A model generated the notes under the pieces. That model made no database searches. It worked only from the letters and a program-made list of their open reading frames with translations, and had not been told where the DNA came from. This document shows positions 25,569 through 34,980 of a stretch of 64,000 nt of DNA, piece after piece. The stretch comes from Fabrea salina (lineage: Eukaryota > Ciliophora > Heterotrichea > Heterotrichida > Fabreidae). Within the stretch, counting starts at the first letter, position 1; the number at the start of each line of letters is the position of its first letter. The stretch covers positions 124,001-188,000 of the forward strand of contig JALIHJ010000031.1 of the NCBI GenBank assembly GCA_022984795.1, given 5' to 3'. The translations under genes and the position numbers were made by a program.

Positions 25569-27356
25569 TTAAAAAGTTTCGATCAGTATTGAACTCTGAC
25601 GACTTATTTCAAACCTTTTTCTTTGTTTTTTAAAGCGTGAAATTTGGTTGATGAGTTGGGCTGTGTCGATGTCAGGAGGTTTTTCTGGAACCCAAAAAGT
25701 CAAGTGGTTAGTCTTTTTGATGTGCTTGGAGTAAAGTTTAGTTGGGCTGGACTTTACTTTTTGGTTGCTGACAAAATAAGGTACTCTGAATAAGCATTAC
25801 TTAAGAATGATGTTGATTTGGCTACCAGAGTTTTCTTGGACTTTAGCACTCTCAACATACCCAAAAGTCAAAGCAAGTAAGGTATCAACTACAGTAATTC
25901 CTAGTCCATAAGTTTCGAATTCTTTAGAAATTCTTTCAAAGGACTTCCTTTTTAAAGAGTCTGCTCTTACTTGGAATATCCTGTCTAGTTCTGAGTTAAA
26001 AATTGAATCAGAACGAAAACTAACTTTGTATTGAAGAGTGCAGCGAGAGCTAGACTTATCCTGTGTGTATATTACCGCTACTCTAAACTCAAAGTGAACT
26101 TTTGTGTTTGGAATCGCTTCTGATATGGCAAACTGCACTATTGAATTCAGCAAAGAAGAATGTATCAATGGGTCAGCAAACACACACGAAGGAGTGTTTT
26201 GGGTCTTCTTAAGTATGAGTTCTATGCTTTTTTGCTTTGCTTTCAAAAAGTTAGTTTCCATTACGTATTGCATTTGCTTCAAAATACTAAAGTGGTCAGA
26301 AGTGAATTCTACACAGGCTTGGAAGTGTCCTTGCAAAACACTAGCGCACCTTACTTTGTGCAAAAAGTTTCTGAAGCAAGCTAAGTCGTCGTCGTTAACT
26401 TGTCTTTTATCTTTGATGGATTCTTCCATTGCTTTAAGAATGTTGTTTATATCTTTAGTAGTTTCAGAACCGATCTTAAACACTAGTTCTCTTTGTCCTT
26501 GGTAATTCGACACATCAGACAACACTGCAACTATGCAGTCTTCTTCAAACTTAACTTTTCCAGCAGACACCATTAAGCCTATTCCAAAAGCATCTTTAGC
26601 CATCAAAACCTCTTCTTCACTTACTTCGCCTTTAAAAGCCTTTTCTAGCAACTTTCTGATCTTCACCTGAGAACTCTCTTCAAAAAGTCTTTCAAAAAGA
26701 CGCCCTCTAATGTCAGAAAGCGTCCTGTTCCGCATTAAGCTCATAGCTTGTCTGTTGTGGTCAGTTATTTTCCACTTAAAGTTAGTGAAAACTAAGCTAG
26801 CTGGAAAGTTCTGTATGTTAAACTTCAGTTCACTAGATTCCTTTTGAAGCTGTTCGAGGTACTCAGCAAACAAATCCAGAGAATAATCCAGAAGCACTCC
26901 TATTACTAGCCAAAAAGAAAGTCCTGTTCCTGCTGTAAGCACGTTAACTTCAGGAAACCACAAAAAAACACAAGATTTCAAAAACAAAAACAGCCTTAGG
27001 GTGTAGTTGGAAGTTCCTAAGTAACCAGCTATAAAGCAAGGAGCCATTCCTCCCAGTCCATCAAGAATTCCAGAACCCTTTGCTCTGCGCAGCTCCAAAA
27101 CACCTACTGGGATCTGCAAGTACAGCCAAGGAATGGTTTTTTTGTTCAGAAACACTAAACTGAACACCACAGCCAGTATGTACTCTGCGAAGAACTCAAA
27201 TGGAAAGTTTCCAAAAGAAGTGTAAAGTACCAGCAGTCCAGTGCTCCAAGCCAAAACAACTCTGCTTAGTTTCCTCCACTCCTTGTTTTCTCTATCCTTA
27301 CAGTCTACTTTGTTGTCTCCACTATGCTCATATCCCGATAAGCATTCTTCCCTCAT
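25569..27356 (-). CDS. Membrane PAS/histidine-kinase-like protein, degenerate
   Basis: Two exons, 25801-27356 and 25569-25785, give 590 residues. Hydrophobic segments fill about 30-165 (four to six helices). A PAS-like domain follows (about 175-285: LVFTNFKWKITDHNRQAMSLM). A helical region lacks a clear phospho-His box. The C-terminal part resembles a histidine-kinase ATPase domain with an altered N-box (DPLIHSSLLNSIVQFAISEA) and a G-box-like YGLGITVVDTLL plus GSQINIIL strand. Ciliates have many such proteins. I infer a sensor that has lost, or much changed, phosphotransfer. The last 72 residues come from a second exon reached by a 15-nt intron. Confidence 0.7.
25786..25800 (-). other. 15-nt spliceosomal intron (histidine-kinase-like gene)
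   Basis: Coding-strand sequence GTAATGCTTATTCAG, phase 2, A at position 10. An in-frame TAA spans its start. Splicing joins NIILK to VPYFVSNQK and opens 72 more codons. Without it the stretch 25569-25785 would have no start codon. Confidence 0.88.
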
Positions 27357-27368
27357 TTATAAATTACT

Positions 27369-28256
27369 ATGGCACTTAACATATCAGGAATCCAAAGTTC
27401 CAAAGGAGTATCCAGGAACCTCACCCACACCTTCAAGTCGCTTAGAAAAGAGTCCAAAAACAAAACTTCGCGTTTTAAGCTAGACTTAGACTCAACTGAA
27501 GACACTGGTTCGCAGAAGCTTTTACAAGACCAAGTAAGCATTCCGCTAAGTCTGCCTCCTTTGTGGGTAGACTCCTTTGAAGTCATATCAGAAAAACTCC
27601 AAAAAATACAGGACTCTTTGAACTTGCTAGAAAAAGCCCAGAAGCAAAGACTTGCCATCACCTTTGGAGAAACCAAGCAAAAAGAAACTGAAATCAAAGC
27701 TCTTTCGGACAAGATTACAGAAATGATCCGTTTTGCCGAAAAAGAAATAAAAGAAATCACTAAGTTCCAAGGCAACCCAGAAGACTCTACAATCAGAAAA
27801 AACATCACTCAAAGCTTAGCCCAGAGACTACAAACTCTGACTTCAACCTTCAGGAAGCTTCAGCAGCACTACATGTCTTCTCTAAGTAGCTTTGAAACTG
27901 AGGACCTGCTAGAAGAACCCCAGGAAAGCATACTTGACTTCCAAGAAGAAGAGTCTGTAGTGGCTTACAACGTTTTAGCCGAAAGAGACAGTGCCATCAG
28001 CCAACTAGTTGACAACTTGAATGAGTTAGGAACGATATTCAAGGAACTTGCAAACTTAGTTGTACACCAAGGCACCATACTTGATAGAATCGACTACAAC
28101 ATCGAGCAAACTCTAGAAAACACCCAAAAGGGCGAACAAGAACTCATCAAGGCTGAAAAACACCAAAAATGCACTAGAGCAACCTCCTGTATACTATTTT
28201 TGATATTCGGAATATTTATGCTTATAATAATGCTAGTGCTCAAGCATGCAGTTTAA
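27369..28256 (+). CDS. Syntaxin-16-like Qa-SNARE
   Basis: 295 residues. An N-terminal three-helix Habc-like region covers about 50-170. The SNARE motif (about 195-255) contains ERDSAISQLVDNLNELGTIFKELANLVVHQGTILDRIDYN with the zero-layer Gln in VVHQG. A single C-terminal transmembrane anchor occupies about 273-293. Sequence around FKELANLVVHQG and DRIDYNIEQT is of the syntaxin-16/Tlg2 type, which acts at the trans-Golgi and endosome. Start is 12 nt from the divergent sensor gene. The last 4 nt overlap the MORN gene. Confidence 0.9.
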   Translation: MALNISGIQSSKGVSRNLTHTFKSLRKESKNKTSRFKLDLDSTEDTGSQKLLQDQVSIPLSLPPLWVDSFEVISEKLQKIQDSLNLLEKAQKQRLAITFGETKQKETEIKALSDKITEMIRFAEKEIKEITKFQGNPEDSTIRKNITQSLAQRLQTLTSTFRKLQQHYMSSLSSFETEDLLEEPQESILDFQEEESVVAYNVLAERDSAISQLVDNLNELGTIFKELANLVVHQGTILDRIDYNIEQTLENTQKGEQELIKAEKHQKCTRATSCILFLIFGIFMLIIMLVLKHAV

Positions 28257-29203
28257 GCTGGTAATAACTCTGCTTCTTCAGTAAGGTTTTGAGCAACTCC
28301 TGGGTTGTATCTGTACTTAGTTGTTATCACTTCTATTTCCTCTTCTTCGGGTTTCCTAATTTCAGTTCCTTCAAAGGAGTAAATAGTTTTTGTTTTTAGG
28401 TCGAAGTAGCCTTCTCCTACGTCGTAAGTTCCAGGCGGTGTTTGTTTCGGACCTGCAGGATTGTTTACTTCTAAAGTTGCTCCTGAGGGCCTCAGTCCTT
28501 CTACTATTTCGGTGTAAAACCTTCTGTCAGGAATCTGGCAGTAAGTCCAGGTGTCGTTGTTATACTTTAGGCCGTCGTAGTACTCGTACTCTCCTTCCAT
28601 AGCTCTTCCTCTGTTCCAGGTAGCAATGTACTTTCCTCCACTAGGAAATATCAAAGTGCCTTTGCCGTGGAATTCTCCTTTGTAAAACTCGCCTTCGTAA
28701 ACTACTCCACTTGGAAAGCTGAACTTCCCAAACCCGTGGAACCAGCCGTCTTTCATAGGGCCTTCGTATGAACTTCCTGACCATTCAAAGTCAAAGTCAC
28801 TAGTTTTTTGCTTTATTTGGTCTACTAAAGAGCCTTTTTCTTGTGTTGGTTCTTGGACAGGTTCTTGGACAGGTTCTTGAACTTCATTTGGAGCTCCAGC
28901 AATTAGTTCAACACCAATCTCAATCAAAGTCAATTCTTCCTTTTTAAAAGCAAATGAGTCATCTAAGTCTTCAAACCCCAAAGCCAGCAACAGTTCTTGA
29001 AGGCTCTTGCAAACCAAAACTTTGTTTTTAATGGTTTCATTTGACTTTTTGATAAAGCGCACCTTTTCATTACCAGGGTCCTTTAAGATGTTTTGCAAAA
29101 GCTTCGAAAGAACTCTAAAAGCTTCCTTGTACACTTCCTCAGCGTTGTTTGAGGTAACAGCATTTATTTGTTCAAGGATTGCTTGCTTTATATCAGTAGA
29201 CAT
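28253..29203 (-). CDS. PUB domain - MORN5 fusion protein
   Basis: 316 residues. Residues about 18-100 look like a PUB domain: EAFRVLSKLLQNILKDPGNEKVRFIKKSN, a leucine-rich SLQELLLALGFED and a final strand. A short QEPV/QEPT repeat linker follows (about 106-118). Three MORN repeats (about 135-205: YEGPMKDGWFHGFGKFSF, YEGEFYKGEFHGKGTLIF) and the MORN5-specific tail (PPGTYDVGEGYFDLKTKTIYSF, about 250-280) complete it. PUB domains bind the C-terminal tail of p97/VCP; MORN5 is a ciliary protein. The combination suggests a p97 adaptor at cilia or cortex, which is inference. Confidence 0.82.
   Translation of the reverse strand: MSTDIKQAILEQINAVTSNNAEEVYKEAFRVLSKLLQNILKDPGNEKVRFIKKSNETIKNKVLVCKSLQELLLALGFEDLDDSFAFKKEELTLIEIGVELIAGAPNEVQEPVQEPVQEPTQEKGSLVDQIKQKTSDFDFEWSGSSYEGPMKDGWFHGFGKFSFPSGVVYEGEFYKGEFHGKGTLIFPSGGKYIATWNRGRAMEGEYEYYDGLKYNNDTWTYCQIPDRRFYTEIVEGLRPSGATLEVNNPAGPKQTPPGTYDVGEGYFDLKTKTIYSFEGTEIRKPEEEEIEVITTKYRYNPGVAQNLTEEAELLPA
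28849..28884 (-). repeat. 12-nt tandem repeat coding QEPV units
   Basis: Three units of 12 nt (plus strand gttcttggacag), two perfect and the third diverged, encode the QEPVQEPVQEPT linker in the PUB-MORN protein. In-frame, so unit number can change without breaking the gene. Confidence 0.85.
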
Positions 29204-29233
29204 TTATAACTGTTACTTGGCAATCTTTAATAG

Positions 29234-31420
29234 TTATATGCTAATTCTAGGAATGCTTTCGTTCTTGTCGGAGTGCTTAGATATGTAATTCAGCTCTTCC
29301 TGGTAAGCTTCCCATCTGTAACAAAACCTAACTGCAGACAAGTTCGATCTCTTCACATCATGTGACTCAGGAGTTCCTTCCATGAAGTTGTCGCCCAACC
29401 ACCTCTTCTTGTCTTCAAGACCGAAACCGCTCTGCAAAACACTGTTTCTGGCAATTTCGCACAAGTCCACCATACTCATGTTCATAGCTTGCATCATTAC
29501 GCTGTATTCTTCTATCAAAGGTTCCTTAGTAAGGTGGATCATTAAAGGATCGTCGGTAGAAAGAGTCACGTTAAGTCCCCTTGAAAAGAACTTAGGGAAA
29601 GGGTTCATCAAGAACTTCAGAAAGAGTTTGTTGTTTGACAAAGGAGACACTGAAAGTCCTATTTGTTTGAGGTAAAACAAGTACTGGAGCACAGGAATGT
29701 TTCTCAGCTCAATTCCGTGGTTGATCGAATGCGCTGTTAAGAAAGCAGTTGCTAAGTGGTCATGGCTTCCTGCTTCTCCACAGTGAGGTCTGAACGCAAA
29801 GGTGTTCATGCCTTTTGCCCTACGTAAGTGGTTCAGCACATAAAGGTTTGAGTAGATGTAGTACACCCAGTAAGAGTAGGGAGGGTTGTCTGTAACATTC
29901 CAGTCTCCAGGAGGCACCTTTTTGTAGTTGGTTAGGGACTTGACCTTTTCCATGAGGCTTTCGTCGTCCACTGAGTCGAAGCCTACAACTTCTTCTAGCA
30001 TTTGAGAGATTTTGGGGTACTTCTCTGGGTTCAGAGTTGCGTCAAACAAAGGTCCAAATATATTCACAAGCATTTCTTGGAAGTTATCAATGGACCCAGC
30101 TCTTTTGTAAATACTGTACAAACGTGGAATTTGGACAAGCCACTTGACACACTTGGATTTTAAGTTGAAAGAAGTGAACCAGCTAGCTAGTTTTTCCCAC
30201 TCTTGGTAGTTCTTTCCATAGATAGAAACCCTGTATTCTGCCATGACGTACTTGCCTGACTCTAAGTTGTTAATGACTTCTTTGGTCACTTCTGCAAAGT
30301 ACCTGCCTTCAATGTAGTTATCAGTTTTTAAAAAGATTTCCCTTAACACAGGCTGGCCTAAAGGGCTGTACTTAGCATTGAACCTGTCAAATCTGTGGAA
30401 AGTTTTGTGGTCGGCGTAGCAGTTAAGCATGTCAGAGCTTAAGTGAGTCGGACAAGTAATTCCTAACTCTTCAAAGACCTGTTTGAGGGTTTTTAACTGG
30501 TCTCCGTTTTTGCGTACAATCACTTCGGGTTCAGTAGTGAGTTTTTTCTTAATGAACTTTTGCAAGTGTTTTTGGTTCATGGCAGCTGAAAGGTGGACGT
30601 GGTTGTCTATTTTGACTGTGTTGTAAAAGTCTTTTTTGGCCATAGCTTGTTGTTGCAAGGACTCCCTTTCAGCATTGCACATTAGGTGTATGTCGAATTT
30701 CATTTGCAGCAGTTTGAGTCTTTTGTAACAAAAAGACTTGTTGGCAGCATTGTGGATTGCTTTTTGTAAGATATATAAGTCAGAGTAGTACTCTGAACGG
30801 CTAACTACTCCTACGTTGATTACTGACTCTTCTCTTCTAAGAGTAAACACTCCTTCAATGACTTCGTAAGTTAAGTCGTATTCAGCAAGTTCAGTGTAAT
30901 TGGGTGCTTTGCCTTCCCCCCTTACATAGTTCAACAAAGGGTTCTGGTGAAGGCACTCGTCGTAAAAGATGTACTTGTCTCTAAGTTCCATCATGTCCAT
31001 GAGGCTTGCACAAGCTTGCTCAGTTTCTTCTTGCTCGTAGTCGGGTTTTTCTTCGTCTGGAATTGTGCTGAAGTATATTCTTCGGAACTCCATATACTCC
31101 TTGGATCTCAGCTTGGCTATGTCTTCTGGTGAAAGAGCCAAGTCGCGCATTTTGTTGGAAGTAGGTTGGAAGTCTTTGCCTTGCTTAGGCTTGCTGGAGT
31201 ACCAGCTGTGGACTGATGTTAGCTCTTCAGAATTCAACTCTGAAAGCTTCCGAGGAACTGTGCGCATGGGCTTTTGCCTTTCTTCAGGATTGTAAGGATC
31301 GAACTTGGGGGAACTTATCGATGAGTGCCTTAAGGTAGGAGACTTAGGACTGGGCATGGAAACACTGTTCATGTTGGGCGTGCTCTGTGGTTTGGGAATT
31401 TTTTGAGATTGATCTGTCAT
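29234..31420 (-). CDS. AMP deaminase
   Basis: 728 residues, similar to eukaryotic AMPD. It has a disordered Ser/Pro-rich N-terminus (1-60), then the TIM-barrel catalytic domain (about 180-710). Zinc and catalytic motifs are present: NHVHLSAAMNQKHL (first two His), FRPHCGEAGSHDHL (His and catalytic Glu), ELRNIPVLQYLFYL, and SLSTDDPLMIH-type STDDP with the metal Asp. The enzyme converts AMP to IMP with release of ammonia in the purine nucleotide cycle. No intron is evident. It is divergent from the channel gene, with 17 nt between starts. Confidence 0.95.
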   Translation of the reverse strand: MTDQSQKIPKPQSTPNMNSVSMPSPKSPTLRHSSISSPKFDPYNPEERQKPMRTVPRKLSELNSEELTSVHSWYSSKPKQGKDFQPTSNKMRDLALSPEDIAKLRSKEYMEFRRIYFSTIPDEEKPDYEQEETEQACASLMDMMELRDKYIFYDECLHQNPLLNYVRGEGKAPNYTELAEYDLTYEVIEGVFTLRREESVINVGVVSRSEYYSDLYILQKAIHNAANKSFCYKRLKLLQMKFDIHLMCNAERESLQQQAMAKKDFYNTVKIDNHVHLSAAMNQKHLQKFIKKKLTTEPEVIVRKNGDQLKTLKQVFEELGITCPTHLSSDMLNCYADHKTFHRFDRFNAKYSPLGQPVLREIFLKTDNYIEGRYFAEVTKEVINNLESGKYVMAEYRVSIYGKNYQEWEKLASWFTSFNLKSKCVKWLVQIPRLYSIYKRAGSIDNFQEMLVNIFGPLFDATLNPEKYPKISQMLEEVVGFDSVDDESLMEKVKSLTNYKKVPPGDWNVTDNPPYSYWVYYIYSNLYVLNHLRRAKGMNTFAFRPHCGEAGSHDHLATAFLTAHSINHGIELRNIPVLQYLFYLKQIGLSVSPLSNNKLFLKFLMNPFPKFFSRGLNVTLSTDDPLMIHLTKEPLIEEYSVMMQAMNMSMVDLCEIARNSVLQSGFGLEDKKRWLGDNFMEGTPESHDVKRSNLSAVRFCYRWEAYQEELNYISKHSDKNESIPRISI

Positions 31421-31437
31421 ATTATGGCAAGTTATAA

Positions 31438-33954
31438 ATGGAAGAAGCTCTAGCTATTCATGGAGCAAACGTTGCTTTAGCTGAAGGTAGTCTTGGAGAG
31501 GACGATTCGCGCTTAATGCACGCCAGAACAATTGCTGAAACAGTAAAACTAGCAGATGTGGACGAAGCTATGAAGTACCGTGAAAGAAACACTGTTAGAA
31601 ACTGCAAAGAAGACGAGAGTTACGAACAGTACCCAATTATCAAAACCCCATTAAAAGAAATAGGCGACTTTGGGGTGGGACTTGAGTTGTACTTACTCCT
31701 ACTGAAGCAATTAGGGTTTTGTTTCCTTGTAATAGCTTTAATTTCAGTTTGGCCTATTGTTGAAAACGCCATTGGAGAGGGGCTCCAGTCAGGTGACGCG
31801 AAGCAAGAGTACGACAAAATAACTCTAGCTAACCAAGAAGGAGTGAGTGCTTTTGAAACAGACCTTGAAGCTGCTGAAGACAAAGTTGAGGACATGAACA
31901 GGAACCAAACAAGGGTAGTGATTGCTGACGCTATTTACACTTTCTTTTTTATAATGTTTATCCTTTACTACCGAGTGAAGTCTAAAAACGCAGTTAACAA
32001 AAACTTGAACTCAAACATAACTGCAGCTGACTATGCAGTCCAAGCCAAAGGATTCCCTCTTTACGGAGTGACTAAGGATGATCTCAAAAAACACTTCGAG
32101 CAGTTCGGAGTGGTAGCTGAAGTTTCTATAGCTAGAAAGTACAACGGAAACTTGTTTGACTACAAGAAAAGAGCTTCTTTAAGTTATGATTTGGGCTACG
32201 AAAAAATCATTGCTCAGCAAAAAAGACAAACTACTAACAAAAAAATCCAAAAAATCGAAAAAGAAATTGCTAAGTTCGACAAAAAAATACACGAAAACGA
32301 AGAAATTAGAGGCAAAACTAACGAAGAACTCCCTGTTGACAGAGTTTTTGTGATCTTTGAGGAAGTTTTGGGTAAAAGGAACTGCTTGAATACCTATAAA
32401 AAAGCAGCTAAGTGCTGCAGAAGCAAGCACAAGCAACCTATTGACTTGAAGTTTAACGGAGTGCATCCTTTAAGGGTGTTTCCTGCCACTGAGCCCAGCA
32501 ACATACTTTGGGAGAACTTAGAAGTTACCAAGTGCCAGAGAGCAATCAGAAAAGTCTTTATAGTTTTGACTACTTGCATTATAATGGCAGCTTCAATTGC
32601 TATAGTGTACTACATTAAAACCATCGACGATGACCTTCCTACTGAAAGAGAGTGCAGTCAAGAAATTACTGAAAATGCTAACTTAGACTATGCTAAAGAT
32701 AACTACGGAGAAACAATACAAAACTACTGCTGGTGCAAGCAACAAAGTTGGACTGACTTGTTGTCAGACGAAGACATCAATGACTTTTGTGAGGACTACG
32801 TTGAGAAAGCCACCTTGTCTACAGCTATTAAGTACGTAGGCAGCATAGTGGTAATTGCTATTAACTTTATTCTAAAGATCATTCTAAGGGGGCTGAGCAG
32901 GTTCGAAAGAGTAAGCACTAAGACAAAAGAGCAGCTAAAAATAATGACCAAGGTGTTTTTTGCAATGTTCATCAACACTGCTTTCATTGTGTTAATCGTG
33001 AATGCAGACCTTTCGAACTACAGAGTTTCAGACTACTTGCCAGACTACGTACTCAACGGAGAATTCAGCGACTTTTCCAGGAACTGGTACGTGAAAGTGG
33101 GGTCTACAGTGACTTCTACTATGATCATTAGTATTTTTTCGCCTCACATGGTTAATTTGTTGCTTTTTTATCCATTTGCTGCTTTTAAAAGAAGGTACTG
33201 TCACAAAAGGTACAAAACCCAGAGCGAAATGAACCGTGCCTTTGTAGGTCCTGATTTTGACATTTCAACTCACACTTCGCAAGTGCTGAATGTAGTGTTT
33301 TCTTGCTTTTTGTACTCAGGAGGGATTCCTTTTCTGAACTTAATTTGCTGCGGCACCATGTTTGTTATGTACTGGACAGAGAAGTTTCTGATACTGAGGC
33401 ACTACAAAAAGCCTCCACTCTACGCCCACGAAATCAACGATAGAGTTGTGAGACTTTTGCCTTTGTGTGGAATCCTCCACTGTTTGTTTTCTATTTACAT
33501 GTACGGAACGGAACATATATTCCCTACTGAGTTTTTTATTAACGAAGACGGCTATGTGAGGCCAGAAGAAGAAGGAATTGAAGATAGACTGTTCCGGCTC
33601 CCTGGAATTCTGTTTATTTTGTTAGTGATTTTTGCAGTTGTAGCTGACTTCTTCAACTTAACTTTGAGAAACCTTTTAGCTAGGTTTGTGAGTAAGCGAC
33701 ACTTTCAGGTAAGCAATGAAAGAATAGAACAGGAATCCTACACCAAAGCAAAACCTGAAATCAAAGAGCATGGACTGCACTCATACAGTATTATGAAGAA
33801 CCCCAACTACAACCCCCTGATACTGTCTATTAACTCTGCTGCAAGGACTTTCAAAGAAGCCAAAACTGGAACTGTAATACCAGCCAACGCTAACATGAGT
33901 GGAGACGGGAAAGATGAAGAAAGCGCCAGAGCCAAAACTGACCAAAAAGCTTAG
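31438..33954 (+). CDS. OSCA/TMEM63 (CSC1)-like multi-pass channel
   Basis: 838 residues. One transmembrane helix near 85-105 is followed by a hydrophilic loop and a second at about 160-178. A large cytosolic domain (about 195-375) starts with an RRM-like VQAKGFPLYGVTKDDLKKHFEQFG. A bundle of about eight helices follows (about 380-745) with ISIFSPHMVNLLLFYPF and FSCFLYSGGIPFLNLI. This layout matches OSCA/TMEM63 osmosensitive channels, including the RRM-like cytosolic insert, and ciliates have many copies. A TMEM16-related channel is the alternative. Ion selectivity cannot be read from sequence. Confidence 0.75.
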   Translation: MEEALAIHGANVALAEGSLGEDDSRLMHARTIAETVKLADVDEAMKYRERNTVRNCKEDESYEQYPIIKTPLKEIGDFGVGLELYLLLLKQLGFCFLVIALISVWPIVENAIGEGLQSGDAKQEYDKITLANQEGVSAFETDLEAAEDKVEDMNRNQTRVVIADAIYTFFFIMFILYYRVKSKNAVNKNLNSNITAADYAVQAKGFPLYGVTKDDLKKHFEQFGVVAEVSIARKYNGNLFDYKKRASLSYDLGYEKIIAQQKRQTTNKKIQKIEKEIAKFDKKIHENEEIRGKTNEELPVDRVFVIFEEVLGKRNCLNTYKKAAKCCRSKHKQPIDLKFNGVHPLRVFPATEPSNILWENLEVTKCQRAIRKVFIVLTTCIIMAASIAIVYYIKTIDDDLPTERECSQEITENANLDYAKDNYGETIQNYCWCKQQSWTDLLSDEDINDFCEDYVEKATLSTAIKYVGSIVVIAINFILKIILRGLSRFERVSTKTKEQLKIMTKVFFAMFINTAFIVLIVNADLSNYRVSDYLPDYVLNGEFSDFSRNWYVKVGSTVTSTMIISIFSPHMVNLLLFYPFAAFKRRYCHKRYKTQSEMNRAFVGPDFDISTHTSQVLNVVFSCFLYSGGIPFLNLICCGTMFVMYWTEKFLILRHYKKPPLYAHEINDRVVRLLPLCGILHCLFSIYMYGTEHIFPTEFFINEDGYVRPEEEGIEDRLFRLPGILFILLVIFAVVADFFNLTLRNLLARFVSKRHFQVSNERIEQESYTKAKPEIKEHGLHSYSIMKNPNYNPLILSINSAARTFKEAKTGTVIPANANMSGDGKDEESARAKTDQKA

Positions 33955-33970
33955 TTCCTTAAGTAAGTTT

Positions 33971-34276
33971 TCAAAGCTGAGCCTTTATAGGAGGGAGTTT
34001 TATAGTTTTTCTAGTTGGTTTGTAGCCTTTCAAAGGAGTAATCGACTCCACTTGGTGAAGTACACTTTTGCTAGCGTCACTAGAAAGAATAGGACTCAAT
34101 ATGTCGTACCTATGAGTGAGTTTTTTAGGACGCATAGGAGTTTTGGAGTTAGTGAAAATGATGCTTTTCAAGTAGCGGTTTTTAAGTAGTTCTAACTGTT
34201 TGGGGTTTTTGTTTTTATATTTTTCTAACACAGCAGGTTTGTACTTCGCAAGTTTGGATTTGAACCTGTTCTCCAT
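33971..34276 (-). CDS. Small basic hypothetical protein (TGA stop)
   Basis: 101 residues, Lys-rich (pI clearly basic), beginning MENRFKSKLAKYKPAVLEKYKNKN, with no recognised domain. It fills the space between the channel and the MYB gene with 16 and 42 nt on either side. The frame ends in TGA, which is used by only one other gene here; a TAA follows four codons further on. A small structural or mitochondrial protein is possible. The coding call rests on size, position and the good start context. Confidence 0.55.
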   Translation of the reverse strand: MENRFKSKLAKYKPAVLEKYKNKNPKQLELLKNRYLKSIIFTNSKTPMRPKKLTHRYDILSPILSSDASKSVLHQVESITPLKGYKPTRKTIKLPPIKAQL

Positions 34277-34318
34277 TAAAATAATTACTATTGCTTAACA
34301 AATTTAAAGAAAGAATAA

Positions 34319-34960
34319 ATGAAAACTTCCAAGCACGGCCGGTGGACAGAAGCAGAAGATAAAGCTTTAGAGTCAGCTGTTAAGGAATTCGGCGAAAAGA
34401 ACTGGCGACTAATAGCTGAAAAAGTTAGTGGAAGAAGCACTATTCAGTGCTTGCATAGGTGGAGCAAGATCCTGAAACCTGGACTAGTTAAAGGCCCATG
34501 GACTCCTTCTGAAGATGATTTGTTGAAAAAGTTTATTTCAGAACATGGCCCAGGTAACTGGTCTAAGTGTGCTGGACTAGTACCAGGACGCAGTGGGAAG
34601 CAGTGTAGGGAAAGGTGGTACAATGCACTGAGTCCTGAAGTCAAAAAAGGAAACTGGGACCGTTCTGAGGATGCCCTTATATACCAGATGTATCTGACTT
34701 TAGGACCCAAGTGGACTTTAATTGCTAAGTACTTGCCTGGAAGAACTGAGAACTCCATCAAAAACAGGTTCTACTCACACTTAAGAAAAGTCAAAGGAGA
34801 GTTAAAAAAGAGTTCTAAGTGCAACGAAGAAAAACTAATCTTTCTAATGCAAAGGACAAAGCAACTCCAAGAAGTCATTGAAGCTATGAAATCAGATATA
34901 AACTACTTAAAGAAAATCAACCCCAAAAACCTATCAATAAAACACTTTGTCTGGAAATGA
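34319..34960 (+). CDS. 3R-MYB transcription factor
   Basis: 213 residues with three consecutive MYB repeats. R1 (about 3-53) is HGRWTEAEDKALESAVKEFGEKNWRLIAE; R2 (about 55-105) is KGPWTPSEDDLLKKFISEHGPGNW; R3 (about 107-157) is KGNWDRSEDALIYQMYLTLGPKWTLIAKYLPGRTENSIKNRF. The Trp ladder is almost complete. Arrangement is that of animal c-Myb and plant MYB3R cell-cycle regulators, but without any activation domain: only a short helical tail (158-213) follows. It ends in TGA, a rare stop in this window, with a TAA four codons later. Confidence 0.92.
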   Translation: MKTSKHGRWTEAEDKALESAVKEFGEKNWRLIAEKVSGRSTIQCLHRWSKILKPGLVKGPWTPSEDDLLKKFISEHGPGNWSKCAGLVPGRSGKQCRERWYNALSPEVKKGNWDRSEDALIYQMYLTLGPKWTLIAKYLPGRTENSIKNRFYSHLRKVKGELKKSSKCNEEKLIFLMQRTKQLQEVIEAMKSDINYLKKINPKNLSIKHFVWK

Positions 34961-34980
34961 TTTAATTTCTAATTGTAATA

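Noticed and set aside
25569-25785. Independent small gene between the exosome and sensor genes
   Set aside because: The open frame has no ATG in phase; a 15-nt intron makes it the second exon of the sensor gene.
27353-27808. Minus-strand 151-residue frame inside the syntaxin gene
   Set aside because: Antisense shadow of a clear Qa-SNARE coding region; Ser/Phe-rich as expected from reversed Lys/Glu codons.
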